A stretch of DNA of 64,000 bases, from assembly GCF_002583555.1 (NCBI RefSeq), contig NZ_BEGX01000114.1, forward strand, positions 396,997-460,996, in the 5' to 3' direction. Position 1 is the stretch's first letter. Each line of letters opens with the position of its first letter. The translations under genes were made by a program, and so were the position numbers. The notes under the pieces are model-generated. The model made no database searches. It saw only the letters and a list, made by a program, of their open reading frames with translations, and had not been told where the DNA came from. This document shows, piece by piece, positions 37,567 to 47,958 of this stretch. This stretch comes from Pseudonocardia sp. N23. GTDB taxonomy: Bacteria; Actinomycetota; Actinomycetes; Mycobacteriales; Pseudonocardiaceae.

Positions 37567-38568
37567 TCAGGCCGGTACGGCCGCCCGGGCGGCGAGCAGC
37601 TCGAACGAGCGGTACCACGCCGTCCGGTCGACCGCGGGGCTGGTGACGATGAGCTCGTCGATGCCGACGCGCGTCGCGAACTCCGTCAGGTAGTCCTCGA
37701 CGACATCCGGGGTGCCGACGGCGGTGTAGCGCATCATGTCGAGGATCTGCTGTCCCTGCGGCATGTCGATCGCGAGGGCGGCCTCCTCGTCGGTCAGGTC
37801 GTGCCCGCCGCGGGACAGGAAGCGCTTGACCCGGTCGAGCTTCGCGATCCGCAGCAGCTCGTCGGCGTCGGCCGCGTCGTCAGCGGCGATGACGTTGACG
37901 CCCGCGAGCACCCGCGGCGCCGCGAGCTGCGGCGACGGCCGGAACTTCTCCCGGTACAGGTCGACCGCGCGTTCCAGCTGCTCCGGCGCGAAGTGCGAGG
38001 CGAACGCGTAGGGCAGGCCGAGGAACGCGGCGACCTGCGCACCGTAGAGCGAGGACCCGAGGATGACGAGCGGGACCTCGGTGCCCTTGCCGGGGAACGC
38101 GTCGACACCCGGGACCAGCGACGCCGAGCCGAGGAAGCCCGCCAGCTCCTGGACGTCCTGCGGGAACGTCTCGGACGCGTTCGGGTCGCGGCGCAGCGCG
38201 CGGAAGGTGGCCTGGTCGGTGCCCGGGGCGCGGCCCAGGCCCAGCTCGATACGGCCCGGGTACAGCTCGGCGAGGGTGCCGAACTGCTCCGCGACCTGCA
38301 GCGGCGAGTGGTTGGGCAGCATGATGCCGCCGGCGCCGAGGGTGATCCGCTCGGTCTGCGAGGCGACGTGCCCGATCAGCACGCTCGTCGCCGACGACGC
38401 GATGGCGCGCATGTTGTGGTGCTCGGCGTACCAGATCCGCTGATAGCCCCATCGCTCCGCGCGGCGGGCCAGCTCGACGGTCGCGTCGAGCCCTTCGCGC
38501 ACCGACTCACCCGGGGAGACCAGGGCGAGATCGAGGATCGACAGGGGCGGCAGGGAGACGTCGGGCAC
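37567..38568 (-). CDS. LLM class oxidoreductase (luciferase-like, MsnO8/YhbW type)
   Basis: 333 residues of the bacterial luciferase-like TIM-barrel family. Landmarks are [39 protein letters not shown] with the conserved [25 protein letters not shown], and [20 protein letters not shown]. These enzymes use reduced FMN or F420 to oxidise small molecules; the cofactor and substrate cannot be decided here. It lies downstream of ilvC on the same strand, but a family A palindrome between them probably separates the transcripts. Confidence 0.88.
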   Translation of the reverse strand: MPDVSLPPLSILDLALVSPGESVREGLDATVELARRAERWGYQRIWYAEHHNMRAIASSATSVLIGHVASQTERITLGAGGIMLPNHSPLQVAEQFGTLAELYPGRIELGLGRAPGTDQATFRALRRDPNASETFPQDVQELAGFLGSASLVPGVDAFPGKGTEVPLVILGSSLYGAQVAAFLGLPYAFASHFAPEQLERAVDLYREKFRPSPQLAAPRVLAGVNVIAADDAADADELLRIAKLDRVKRFLSRGGHDLTDEEAALAIDMPQGQQILDMMRYTAVGTPDVVEDYLTEFATRVGIDELIVTSPAVDRTAWYRSFELLAARAAVPA

Positions 38569-38614
38569 GTCCTGCCCAACGCCTCCCCACCCGAACTTCT
38601 TCCGGACCGGCCTC

Positions 38615-38654
38615 GTGAGTGGCGATGGTCGCTATGGCGACCATCGCCACTCAC
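38615..38654. repeat. Family A palindrome, copy 2
   Basis: A 40-bp element with 18-bp perfect arms, GTGAGTGGCGATGGTCGC, and a TATG centre. On the minus strand it starts 3 nt after the ilvC TGA, again preceded by CCT. It separates ilvC from the following LLM gene. Confidence 0.9.
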
Positions 38655-38657
38655 AGG

Positions 38658-40215
<1,558 letters not shown>

Positions 40216-40219
40216 CGGA

Positions 40220-42157
40220 CTACTCCCCCGCCTGGTCGTTGTGCTCCAGGGCCCGCTCGGTGACGGCGTCGACCTCTGCGACGTCCGCGGCGAGCTCGTC
40301 GCCCTCGAACAGGGGACGGATGCCGCGGGCGGACATGACCTCGTCGTTCGACGTCCCCGCGGCGACCATCGGCCAGACCTGCGCGTCGGCGCCGACGGTG
40401 AAGTCGATGACGACGGGCCGGTCGTTGATCTCCATGGCCTGCCGGATGACCTTGTCGACCTCGTCCTTGGACTCCGCGCGCAGCCCGACGCAGCCCATCG
40501 CCTCGGCGAGCAGCTTGAAGTCGGGGATGCGGTGCTTGTGGGTGCCGAGGTCGGTGTTGGAGTACCGCTCCTTGTAGAAGAGGTTCTGCCACTGCCGGAC
40601 CATGCCCAGGTTGCCGTTGTTGATGATCGCGACCTTGATCGGGATGTTCTCGATCGCGCAGGTCGCGAGCTCCTGGTTGGTCATCTGGAAGCAGCCGTCT
40701 CCGTCGATGCACCACACGACGTCGTCGGGCCGGGCCATCTTGGCACCCATCGCCGCGGGCACCGCGAACCCCATCGTGCCGAGGCCACCGGAGTTGAGCC
40801 AGGAGCGCGGCTTCTCGTACTTGACGAACTGGGCCGCCCACATCTGGTGCTGGCCGACCCCCGCCGCGTAGACGGCGTCGGGTCCGGCGATCGCGCCGAT
40901 CCGCTCGATGACGTACTGCGGCGACAGCGCGCCGTCGTCGGGCCAGTCGTAGCCCAGCGGGAACGTCTCGCGCAGGTGGTTCAGCCGGGTCCACCAGGCG
41001 GTGAGGTCGGCCGTGCCGTCCTCGCGCTCGGCGCGCACCGCCTCGAGCAGGTCGACGATGACCTCCTTGCAGTCGCCGACGATCGGCACGTCCGCGCGGC
41101 GGTTCTTGGAGATCTCGGCCGGGTCGATGTCGGCGTGCACGACCGCGGCGTGCGGCGCGAACGACGACAGCTTCCCGGTGACGCGGTCGTCGAAGCGCGA
41201 CCCGAGGGCGACCAGGAGGTCGGCCTCCTGCAGCGCCGCGACGGCCGACACCGTGCCGTGCATGCCGGGCATCCCGACGTGCTGCGGGTGGCTGTCGGGG
41301 AACGCCCCGCGCGCCATCAGCGTCGTCACGACCGGGATGTCCGTCAGCTCGGCGAGCTCCAGCAGCTCCGGCGACGCCTCGGCCTTGAGCACGCCGCCAC
41401 CGACGTAGAGCACGGGCCGCTGCGCCGAGGTCATCAGCTTCGCGGCCTCCCGGATCTGTTTGCCGTGCGGCCGGGTCGTCGGCCGGTAGCCGGGCAGGTT
41501 CAGCTCGGGGGGCCACGTGAACGTCGTCTGCTCCTGCAGGACGTCCTTGGGGATGTCCACCAGCACCGGGCCGGGTCGGCCCGTCGACGCCAGGTGGAAG
41601 GCCTCGGCGATCGCGCGCGGGATCTCCGTCGCTTCGGTCACCAGCATGTTGTGCTTGGTCACCGGCATGGTGATGCCGGTGATGTCGGCCTCCTGGAAGG
41701 CATCCGTGCCGATCAGCGGGCGGGACTGCTGACCGGTGATCGCCACCATCGGGATCGAGTCCATGTAGGCGTCGGCGATGGGGGTGACGAGGTTGGTCGC
41801 GCCCGGCCCCGACGTCGCCATGCACACGCCGACGCGGCCGGTCGCCTGCGCGTACCCGGTGGCGGCGTGGCCCGCGCCCTGCTCGTGGCGGACCAGGACG
41901 TGACGGACGCGAGTCGAGTCGAGCAGCGGGTCGTACGCGGGCAGGATCGTGCCGCCGGGGATGCCGAAGACGACCTCGCAGCCGATCTCCTCGAGTGAAC
42001 GCACGAGCGACTTCGCCCCGGTCATCGGCTCGGGCCCGATACGGGGGCCGGGCACGTCGGTGCGGACGCCGTCGGTCCGGGCCCGGTCACCCGGGCGGCC
42101 GGGCGGCGGTGCCGGTCTGGGTCCGGTGGCTCCGGAGCGGGAGGTGGCGGTGGTCAT
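40220..42157 (-). CDS. ilvB: Acetolactate synthase, large catalytic subunit
   Basis: 645 residues, a TPP-dependent enzyme that condenses pyruvate (or pyruvate and 2-ketobutyrate) to acetohydroxy acids. After a Pro/Arg/Gly-rich lead of about 45 residues comes [20 protein letters not shown] with the catalytic region, [17 protein letters not shown] with the TPP-activating glutamate, and the TPP motif [19 protein letters not shown] ending in IINN. It is the first structural gene of ilvBNC. A leader peptide and a terminator lie in the roughly 190 bp upstream. Confidence 0.96.
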   Translation of the reverse strand: MTTATSRSGATGPRPAPPPGRPGDRARTDGVRTDVPGPRIGPEPMTGAKSLVRSLEEIGCEVVFGIPGGTILPAYDPLLDSTRVRHVLVRHEQGAGHAATGYAQATGRVGVCMATSGPGATNLVTPIADAYMDSIPMVAITGQQSRPLIGTDAFQEADITGITMPVTKHNMLVTEATEIPRAIAEAFHLASTGRPGPVLVDIPKDVLQEQTTFTWPPELNLPGYRPTTRPHGKQIREAAKLMTSAQRPVLYVGGGVLKAEASPELLELAELTDIPVVTTLMARGAFPDSHPQHVGMPGMHGTVSAVAALQEADLLVALGSRFDDRVTGKLSSFAPHAAVVHADIDPAEISKNRRADVPIVGDCKEVIVDLLEAVRAEREDGTADLTAWWTRLNHLRETFPLGYDWPDDGALSPQYVIERIGAIAGPDAVYAAGVGQHQMWAAQFVKYEKPRSWLNSGGLGTMGFAVPAAMGAKMARPDDVVWCIDGDGCFQMTNQELATCAIENIPIKVAIINNGNLGMVRQWQNLFYKERYSNTDLGTHKHRIPDFKLLAEAMGCVGLRAESKDEVDKVIRQAMEINDRPVVIDFTVGADAQVWPMVAAGTSNDEVMSARGIRPLFEGDELAADVAEVDAVTERALEHNDQAGE

Positions 42158-42218
42158 TCGGTCAGCCTCGCTGCGTCGTGGACGATGCGGTCATTGCTGG
42201 AGCTGTCGTCAGGGCATG

Positions 42219-42250
42219 AAAAAACCCTCGCCGCCGTGGCGGAACGAGGG
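42219..42250 (-). terminator. ilvB attenuator terminator
   Basis: On the minus strand a stem CCCTCG-TT-CCGCC paired with GGCGG-C-GAGGG is followed by six T. It lies between the leader-peptide stop and the ilvB start. A real U-tract is rare in this GC-rich window, so this is a strong rho-independent terminator and, with the leader peptide, a transcription attenuator. Confidence 0.9.
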
Positions 42251-42283
42251 TGGCGCGTCGTCGTCCGAGAACTCGATCAGAAC

Positions 42284-42331
42284 TCAGGCGAGAACGCGCC
42301 TGCGAATTACGAGGACTCCGGAAACGAACAT
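42284..42331 (-). CDS. ilvB leader peptide (branched-chain amino acid attenuator)
   Basis: A 15-codon frame, MFVSGVLVIRRRVLA, in which seven residues are Val, Leu or Ile. A small hairpin (CAGGCG/CGCCTG, 42285-42302) overlaps its end, and the intrinsic terminator follows 34 bp later. TAGCGT (42338-42343) ends 6 bases before the ATG, so the peptide is probably translated from a leaderless transcript. Ribosome stalling when Val/Ile/Leu are scarce should prevent the terminator from forming. Comparable ilvB leaders are known in Corynebacterium and Streptomyces. Confidence 0.85.
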   Translation of the reverse strand: MFVSGVLVIRRRVLA

Positions 42332-42413
42332 GTGCCGACGCTAGCACGGTGGCGCACCGCATCGTCGGGCGGATCGTCGACCCGCGGTGGACGTCACCCC
42401 GCCGGGTGCGACG

Positions 42414-42863
42414 ATGGGGCGTGTGAACAGCACGGGACGGCGGCCCGACCAGGACGACAGCACCCCGGTGGAGGCGCCCGCCCGGGCCGCCTTCCGGCCC
42501 GCGCGGCTCGGCTACCTCTTCCCGATCGCGCTCGCCGTCTTCGCGATCCCCGCCGCCTTCGGCGCGCCGTGGTTCTGGCTCGTCTACGTCGTGCCCGTCG
42601 GCATCGTCTACTGGCTCGCGCGCACCCGCACCGTCGTCGACACCGAGGCCGTGACCGTCCGCAGGCCGTTCGGCAGCCGCCGCGTACCGTGGGAGTCGAT
42701 CAGCTCCTTGCGCCTGCAGCCCGCCACCCGGTCCCGGGGTGCCCGCGTCAGCGCGGTGCTGACCAGCGGCGGGGAGCTCCCGTTGCCCGCCGTGCACGTC
42801 CGTGACCTGTCCCAGCTCGCCGCCGCAAGCGGCGGCAGGCTGCCCGATCCGGCTGGAGAGTGA
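42414..42863 (+). CDS. PH-domain membrane protein (CFP-6-like)
   Basis: 149 residues. Two hydrophobic segments (about 37-70: [15 protein letters not shown] and [16 protein letters not shown]) are followed by a small PH-like domain ([34 protein letters not shown]). The same protein (Rv3004, cfp6) lies divergent to ilvB1 in M. tuberculosis. Its function is unknown. A GTG 9 bp downstream (VNSTGRRPD) is an alternative start. The stop is followed after 4 bp by ilvD, so they are probably co-transcribed. Confidence 0.8.
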   Translation: MGRVNSTGRRPDQDDSTPVEAPARAAFRPARLGYLFPIALAVFAIPAAFGAPWFWLVYVVPVGIVYWLARTRTVVDTEAVTVRRPFGSRRVPWESISSLRLQPATRSRGARVSAVLTSGGELPLPAVHVRDLSQLAAASGGRLPDPAGE

Positions 42864-42867
42864 GCCG

Positions 42868-44709
42868 ATGCCGGCCCTGCGTTCCCGTGTCACCACCCAT
42901 GGCCGCAATGCCGCCGGTGCGCGTTCCCTGTGGCGCGCCACCGGGATGACCGACGACGACTTCGGCAAGCCGATCGTCGCCATCGCCAACAGCTACACCC
43001 AGTTCGTGCCCGGCCACGTGCACCTCAAGGACATGGGCGACCTCGTCGCCGGTGCGGTCCGCGAGGCCGGCGGCACCGCCCGTGAGTTCCACACCATCGC
43101 CGTCGACGACGGCATCGCCATGGGCCACGGCGGGATGCTCTACTCCCTGCCCAGCCGCGAGGTCATCTCCGACGCCGTCGAGTACATGGTCAACGGTCAC
43201 GCCGCCGACGCGCTCGTCTGCATCTCCAACTGCGACAAGATCACCCCCGGCATGCTCAACGCCGCGATGCGGCTGAACATCCCGACGGTCTTCGTCTCCG
43301 GCGGGCCGATGGAGGCCGGCAAGGCCGTCGTCGTCGACGGCGTCGCCCACGCCCCCACCGACCTGATCACGGCGATCTCCGCGTCGGCGTCCACCGAGGT
43401 CGACGACGAGGGCCTCGACATCGTCGAGCGGTCTGCGTGCCCGACCTGCGGCTCCTGCTCGGGCATGTTCACCGCCAACTCGATGAACTGCCTCACCGAG
43501 GCCCTCGGGCTGTCGTTGCCGGGCAACGGCTCCACCCTCGCGACCCACGCCGCGCGCCGCGAGCTGTTCCTGCAGGCCGGCCGGACCGTCATGGACCTGG
43601 CCACCCGCTGGTACCGCGACGACGACGCCTCCGCGCTGCCCCGCAACATCGCCACCCGCGCCGCGTTCGAGAACGCGATGGCGCTCGACGTCGCCATGGG
43701 CGGCTCGACGAACACGGTGCTGCACATCCTCGCCGCCGCACAGGAGGGCGAGGTCGACTTCACCCTCGCCGACATCGACGCCATCTCCCGGCGCGTGCCG
43801 TGCCTGGCCAAGGTGTCGCCGAACTCCAGCTACCACATGGAGGACGTGCACCGGGCCGGCGGAATCCCCGCCATCCTCGGCGAGCTGCGCCGCGCCGGGC
43901 TGCTCGACACCGACGTCCACACCGTGCACTCGCCGACGCTGGAGGCCTGGCTCGACGAGTGGGACATCCGCGCCGGCGCGCCGTCGGAGCGTGCCGTCGA
44001 GCTCTACCACGCCGCACCGGGCGGGGTCCGGACCACGCAGGCCTTCTCCACGGAGAACCGCTGGTCGTCGCTGGACACCGACGCCGCCGGTGGCTGCATC
44101 CGCGACCGCGAGCACGCCTACACCGCCGACGGTGGCCTCGCCGTGCTGCGCGGCAACCTCGCCGAGAAGGGTGCCGTCATCAAGACCGCCGGCATCCCCG
44201 AGGACATCTGGCGTTTCGAGGGCCCCGCGCGGGTCGTCGAGAGCCAGGAGGAGGCGGTCTCGGTCATCCTGAACAAGGAGATCCAGCCCGGCGACGTCCT
44301 CGTCGTCCGGTACGAGGGTCCCGCCGGCGGGCCGGGGATGCAGGAGATGCTGCACCCCACCGCGTTCCTGAAGGGCGCGGGCCTCGGAGCCAAGTGCGCG
44401 CTGATCACCGACGGCCGCTTCTCCGGCGGGTCGAGCGGCATCTCGGTCGGGCACGTGTCCCCCGAGGCGGCCGCAGGCGGGCTGATCGGTCTCGTCGAGA
44501 ACGGCGACCGGATCCTGCTCGACGTCCGTGCCCGCGCGGTGGAGCTCCTCGTCGACGACGAGATCCTCGCCGCCCGTCGGGCGAAGATGGAGGCCTCCGA
44601 GCGGCCGTGGCAGCCGGCCGACCGGCAGCGCCAGGTCTCGCAGGCCCTGCGCGCCTACGCCGCCCTGGCCACCTCGGCCGACACCGGCGCGGTCCGCAGG
44701 GTCCCGTGA
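42868..44709 (+). CDS. ilvD: Dihydroxy-acid dehydratase
   Basis: 613 residues. Iron-sulfur ligands are seen in [20 protein letters not shown] and [20 protein letters not shown], and the C-terminal [19 protein letters not shown] loop is intact. It dehydrates 2,3-dihydroxy acids in the step shared by valine and isoleucine synthesis. GGAGAG precedes the ATG. It lies next to ilvBNC but on the opposite strand, completing the pathway here. A family A palindrome starts 4 nt after its TGA. Confidence 0.96.
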   Translation: MPALRSRVTTHGRNAAGARSLWRATGMTDDDFGKPIVAIANSYTQFVPGHVHLKDMGDLVAGAVREAGGTAREFHTIAVDDGIAMGHGGMLYSLPSREVISDAVEYMVNGHAADALVCISNCDKITPGMLNAAMRLNIPTVFVSGGPMEAGKAVVVDGVAHAPTDLITAISASASTEVDDEGLDIVERSACPTCGSCSGMFTANSMNCLTEALGLSLPGNGSTLATHAARRELFLQAGRTVMDLATRWYRDDDASALPRNIATRAAFENAMALDVAMGGSTNTVLHILAAAQEGEVDFTLADIDAISRRVPCLAKVSPNSSYHMEDVHRAGGIPAILGELRRAGLLDTDVHTVHSPTLEAWLDEWDIRAGAPSERAVELYHAAPGGVRTTQAFSTENRWSSLDTDAAGGCIRDREHAYTADGGLAVLRGNLAEKGAVIKTAGIPEDIWRFEGPARVVESQEEAVSVILNKEIQPGDVLVVRYEGPAGGPGMQEMLHPTAFLKGAGLGAKCALITDGRFSGGSSGISVGHVSPEAAAGGLIGLVENGDRILLDVRARAVELLVDDEILAARRAKMEASERPWQPADRQRQVSQALRAYAALATSADTGAVRRVP

Positions 44710-44713
44710 CCCT

Positions 44714-44753
44714 GTGAGTGGCGATGGTCGCTGGAGCGACCATCGCCACTCAC
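44714..44753. repeat. Family A palindrome, copy 3
   Basis: A 40-bp element with 19-bp perfect arms, GTGAGTGGCGATGGTCGCT, around GG. It begins 4 nt after the ilvD TGA, preceded by CCT and followed by GA. The extended stem differs from copies 1 and 4 only at the centre, where pairing is again retained. Confidence 0.9.
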
Positions 44754-44841
44754 GACCTCCGGGCTGCGGTTACCCGGGCGCGATGAGTTCGGGCCTCCGG
44801 ACCGGTCTGTCCGTCGACCCCCGTCGCTCCCAGGAGGCGCC

Positions 44842-45495
44842 ATGCCCCGCACCCGCGTGCACAACCTCAACATCTCCCTCGACGGCTACGCAGCCGGCGG
44901 GACGGTGACCGTCGACGCCCCCATCGGCGGCGCGGAAGCCCTCTTCCGCGGGTTCGACGGGCGGTTCATCCACGGGATCGACTCCGTCGAGGCCCCCGTC
45001 ACGCTGGACCGGGCACTGGCCACCCTGTGGGGTCAGGGCATCGGGGCCGAGATCATGGGCCGCGCCAAGTTCGGCCCACCCCTCGCCGACCGGCCCGACG
45101 ACTGGCGCGGCTGGTGGGGCGACGAGCCGCCCTTCCGCACACCCGTGTTCGTCATGACCCATGACGCACTGCCGCCGATCGAGTTCGCGAACGGGACGAG
45201 CTTCCACTTCGTCGACGGGTCACCGCAGGAGGTACTGCGCCTGGCCCAGGAGGCCGCCGGGGGTCTCGACGTCCGCCTCGGCGGCGGGCCCTCGACCGTC
45301 CGCCAGTTCCTGCAGGCCGACCTCGTGGACTTCCTGCACCTGGTGACGGTGCCGATCACCCTCGGGCGCGGGACGTCGCTGTGGGACGGGGTGAGCGGGA
45401 CCGAGGACCGCTTCACGGTCGAGTCGGTCACCTCGCCGAGCGGGCTCGTCCATCAGCTGTGGAACCGGACGACGCCCGCCTCGACGGGGTCGTGA
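44842..45495 (+). CDS. Dihydrofolate-reductase-fold (RibD C-terminal) protein
   Basis: 217 residues of the RibD_C/DHFR-like family: RVHNLNISLDGYAAG at the N-terminus, IMGRAKFGPPLADRP, PVFVMTHDALPPIEF and VRLGGGPSTVRQFLQADLVD, the NADPH and substrate segments. Most members of this group are uncharacterised reductases rather than folate enzymes. AGGAGG lies four bases before the ATG. Its TGA is contributed by the family A palindrome that begins one base earlier. Confidence 0.85.
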   Translation: MPRTRVHNLNISLDGYAAGGTVTVDAPIGGAEALFRGFDGRFIHGIDSVEAPVTLDRALATLWGQGIGAEIMGRAKFGPPLADRPDDWRGWWGDEPPFRTPVFVMTHDALPPIEFANGTSFHFVDGSPQEVLRLAQEAAGGLDVRLGGGPSTVRQFLQADLVDFLHLVTVPITLGRGTSLWDGVSGTEDRFTVESVTSPSGLVHQLWNRTTPASTGS

Positions 45496-45531
45496 GTGGC
45501 GATGGTCGCCATGGCGACCATCGCCACTCAC
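45492..45531. repeat. Family A palindrome, copy 4 (perfect, carries two stop codons)
   Basis: A perfect 40-bp palindrome, left half GTGAGTGGCGATGGTCGCCA. It lies between convergent genes. TGA at 45493-45495 ends the reductase-like gene, and the TGA on the other strand at 45528-45530 ends the phosphotransferase gene. Orientation by flanks: CCT faces the phosphotransferase gene, GA the reductase gene. Confidence 0.9.
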
Positions 45532-46307
45532 AGGGCCTGTCGGCCCCCCTCCGCCATGTCCGCCAGCTCCCGGACGCGTGCCGGGCCCAGGTGGTCGGCC
45601 GCGAAGCCCAGGTAGGCGACGGCCATCGCGAGGTCGGACCAGCCGTCCTCGGCCGGGTCCCCCGTCGACACGTCCGTGCCCTGCGCGCGCAGCACCGCGA
45701 GATCGAAGCCCGCGGGAGCGACGCGGGCGTTGCCCCAGTCGATCAGCCGCCCGCCGACGACGTTGCCGCGGTGCGGGTCGCCGTGGGTGAGGGTGCGCGG
45801 GGTCGCCGTGGCGGCGTGCAGCGCGCGGGGGTCGTCGGCCCAGGCACGCAACGCCTCCGCGACGTCCGCCACCTCGGGGAGGGCGTCGACCGCCGGGGCG
45901 GTCCGCTCCAGGCACAGCTCGCGCCACCACGCGGCGTCGGCGACCGGGACCGTGCGCGGCCGCCTGCCGCGCCAGTGCGCGTGCACGTTCGCGAGCGCGG
46001 TGAGCACCGTCGCGGGAACGGGCTCGTCGTCGGTGAGCGGGCCGCCGCCGTGGAACGGGACGACCACCCAGCCGGTGCCTGCGGCGAGCAGGACGGGCTC
46101 GTCGAGGGCCGGAACCACCGCGACGGCCCGCAGCGCCGCCACCTCGCGGGCCGCGGCCTCCTTGACGACGACGGACGTCCCGTCTGACAGGTCCACGCGC
46201 TCCGCACCCGCTGACGCGTATCCGCCGGTCAGAACCTCGCGGCCGGTGACGGTCAGCGGGCCGCGGCGGCGGGTGAGGGCCGGCAGCCAGACGTCGTCGG
46301 GGATCAA
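45528..46307 (-). CDS. Aminoglycoside-phosphotransferase-like kinase
   Basis: 259 residues with the APH/choline-kinase fold: VVVKEAAAREVAALRAV with the ATP-binding lysine, TLTHGDPHRGNVVGGRLIDW with the catalytic HGDxxxxN and the following D (about 165-190). It probably phosphorylates a small hydroxylated compound; the substrate is unknown. The start is taken as TTG at 46305-46307, which overlaps the doxX stop (TTGA). No ATG or GTG fits before the conserved core. Its stop codon lies inside a family A palindrome. Confidence 0.8.
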   Translation of the reverse strand: MIPDDVWLPALTRRRGPLTVTGREVLTGGYASAGAERVDLSDGTSVVVKEAAAREVAALRAVAVVPALDEPVLLAAGTGWVVVPFHGGGPLTDDEPVPATVLTALANVHAHWRGRRPRTVPVADAAWWRELCLERTAPAVDALPEVADVAEALRAWADDPRALHAATATPRTLTHGDPHRGNVVGGRLIDWGNARVAPAGFDLAVLRAQGTDVSTGDPAEDGWSDLAMAVAYLGFAADHLGPARVRELADMAEGGRQAL

Positions 46308-46897
46308 CGCCGCAGCGTCAGCATCACCACGAGGACGACCGCGACCGTCACGACGAGGCAGACGACCGCGTAGGGCATCGGGCGTCGCAACCAGGTCCGG
46401 CCGTTGTCGAGCGCGATCCGGCCCGCACCCGCGAACAGCAGTGTCGCGGCGCCCGCGCCCATCAGGATGTCGAGCTCGATCGCGTCGGGCGCCTGCGCCG
46501 CGAAGAAGTACACCGCCGGCACCTTGACCAGCAGCGCCACGACCTTGATGGCCAGCAGGCCCGCCGCGGCGAGCGGGGTGAACAGCCCGAGGACGAGGAA
46601 CGCGCCCGCCGCGAGCTCCACGATCCCCAGCGCCCAGGCCAGGCTGGTCTGCTGCGCGACGAACCCGTACGCCGCCAGGTTCTCGGCGGTCCGGGTGATG
46701 CCCAGCCCGCCCCACATCCCGAAGACCTTCTGCGCGCCATGGGCGAGGAAAAGCCCGCCGACGGCGAAACGCAGGATCAGCAGTCCGATGTCCGCGGCGC
46801 CGTTCGAGGGGACCGGCCGCCGCTCCGGCCGGGTCGTCGACGTCGCGGGCTCGGAGTCGAAGGTCCCGAAGTCGATCGACCGGGTCGGTTCGCTCAT
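46304..46897 (-). CDS. DoxX family membrane protein
   Basis: 197 residues. A charged, Thr/Arg/Pro-rich N-terminus of about 35 residues is followed by four transmembrane helices in DoxX order (IGLLILRFAVGGLFLAHGAQ, LAWALGIVELAAGAFLVLGL, LLAIKVVALLVKVPAVYFFA) and a C-terminal helix. DoxX proteins in mycobacteria form redox complexes with superoxide dismutase and SseA; that role here is only by family. The corresponding gene lies near lppZ in M. tuberculosis (Rv3005c). ATG 46895-46897 is preferred to an in-frame TTG upstream. Confidence 0.87.
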   Translation of the reverse strand: MSEPTRSIDFGTFDSEPATSTTRPERRPVPSNGAADIGLLILRFAVGGLFLAHGAQKVFGMWGGLGITRTAENLAAYGFVAQQTSLAWALGIVELAAGAFLVLGLFTPLAAAGLLAIKVVALLVKVPAVYFFAAQAPDAIELDILMGAGAATLLFAGAGRIALDNGRTWLRRPMPYAVVCLVVTVAVVLVVMLTLRR

Positions 46898-46951
46898 GTC
46901 GCGCAACAGTAGTCGTCGCAGGTCACCGGTCGATCGAGCCGGGGCGGCGTG

Positions 46952-47869
46952 TCAGTAACCGTTCTCCACGAGGTTCGGCGGCGCCTCCCCGCGGACGAAC
47001 GCCGCGATCTGCTCCACGGCGATCCCGTAGGCGCGCCGCATCGCACCGGGAACGCTCCCGCCGACGTGCGGGGTGAGCAGCAGCCCGGGCGCCGACCACA
47101 GCGGATGCCCCTCTGGCAGCGGCTCCGGGTCGGTGACGTCGACCGCCGCCCGGAGCCGCCCCGACGTCAGCTCCGCCACCAGCGCGTCGGTGTCGGCCAC
47201 CGGGCCGCGCGCGGCGTTGACCAGGACCGCGCCGTCGGCCATCGCCGCGAGGAAACGGGCGTCGATCAGGCCGCGGGTGTCGTCGGTCAGTGGGACGATG
47301 ACGACGCAGGCGTCGCAGTGCGGCAGCAGGTCGTACACCTCGTCGATGCCGTGCACGCCGTCACGGGCCCGGCGCCCGACGAGCGTCGTCGACACCCCGA
47401 ACGGCGTCAGCCGCGCGACCGTCTGCGCTGCGACGTCGCCGGCGCCGACGACCAGCACGCTCTTGCCGTCGAGCTCCTCGGTGCGGTGGTAGTCCCAGCG
47501 GCCCTGCTCCTGCGCACGCTGGAAGGCCGGGAAGTCGCGGTAGATCGCGAGCAGGGCGCCGACGATCCACTCCGCCGTCGCGCCACCGTGCGCGCCCTTG
47601 CAGTCCGACAGCGCGACACCCTCGGCGAGGTTGCCGACCCAGATCTCCGCGCCCGCCGTGAGCAGCTGGACCAGCCGCAGCTCCGGCATCTGCTCGGCGA
47701 GCTTCACGCCGCTGGCCGGGGACAGGAAGGGCGGGACCAGGATCTCGGCCGTCGCCGCCTCGGGCGGGAGCGGCGCGTCCGGGTCGTAGTGGACCGGGCG
47801 CACCCCGGGGAGCTGTTCGAGGGCCGCGTGGCCCTCCTCGTCACACACCAGGACGTCGATGTCAGGCAC
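46952..47869 (-). CDS. D-isomer-specific 2-hydroxyacid dehydrogenase
   Basis: 305 residues. The NAD-binding loop VLVVGAGDVAAQTVARLTPF (about 138-157) differs from the usual GxGxxG by GAGDVA. Substrate and catalytic segments follow: VLVNAARGPVADTDALVAEL with the conserved Arg, DVTDPEPLPEGHPLW with Glu, and LLTPHVGGSVPG with the catalytic His. The substrate is unknown. It is on the same strand as doxX, about 55 bp upstream of it. Confidence 0.88.
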   Translation of the reverse strand: MPDIDVLVCDEEGHAALEQLPGVRPVHYDPDAPLPPEAATAEILVPPFLSPASGVKLAEQMPELRLVQLLTAGAEIWVGNLAEGVALSDCKGAHGGATAEWIVGALLAIYRDFPAFQRAQEQGRWDYHRTEELDGKSVLVVGAGDVAAQTVARLTPFGVSTTLVGRRARDGVHGIDEVYDLLPHCDACVVIVPLTDDTRGLIDARFLAAMADGAVLVNAARGPVADTDALVAELTSGRLRAAVDVTDPEPLPEGHPLWSAPGLLLTPHVGGSVPGAMRRAYGIAVEQIAAFVRGEAPPNLVENGY

Positions 47870-47958
47870 GCCGTCACGCTATTCCGCCGGGTCACCGGGA
47901 TCGAGCACCGGTGGCAGCACTCACGGGGGGATCACCGGCGCCGCCCTAGCCTGGAGGC

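Noticed and set aside
35697-37646. Long plus-strand frame opposite serA
   Set aside because: A mirror frame with no domain. serA on the minus strand is unmistakable.
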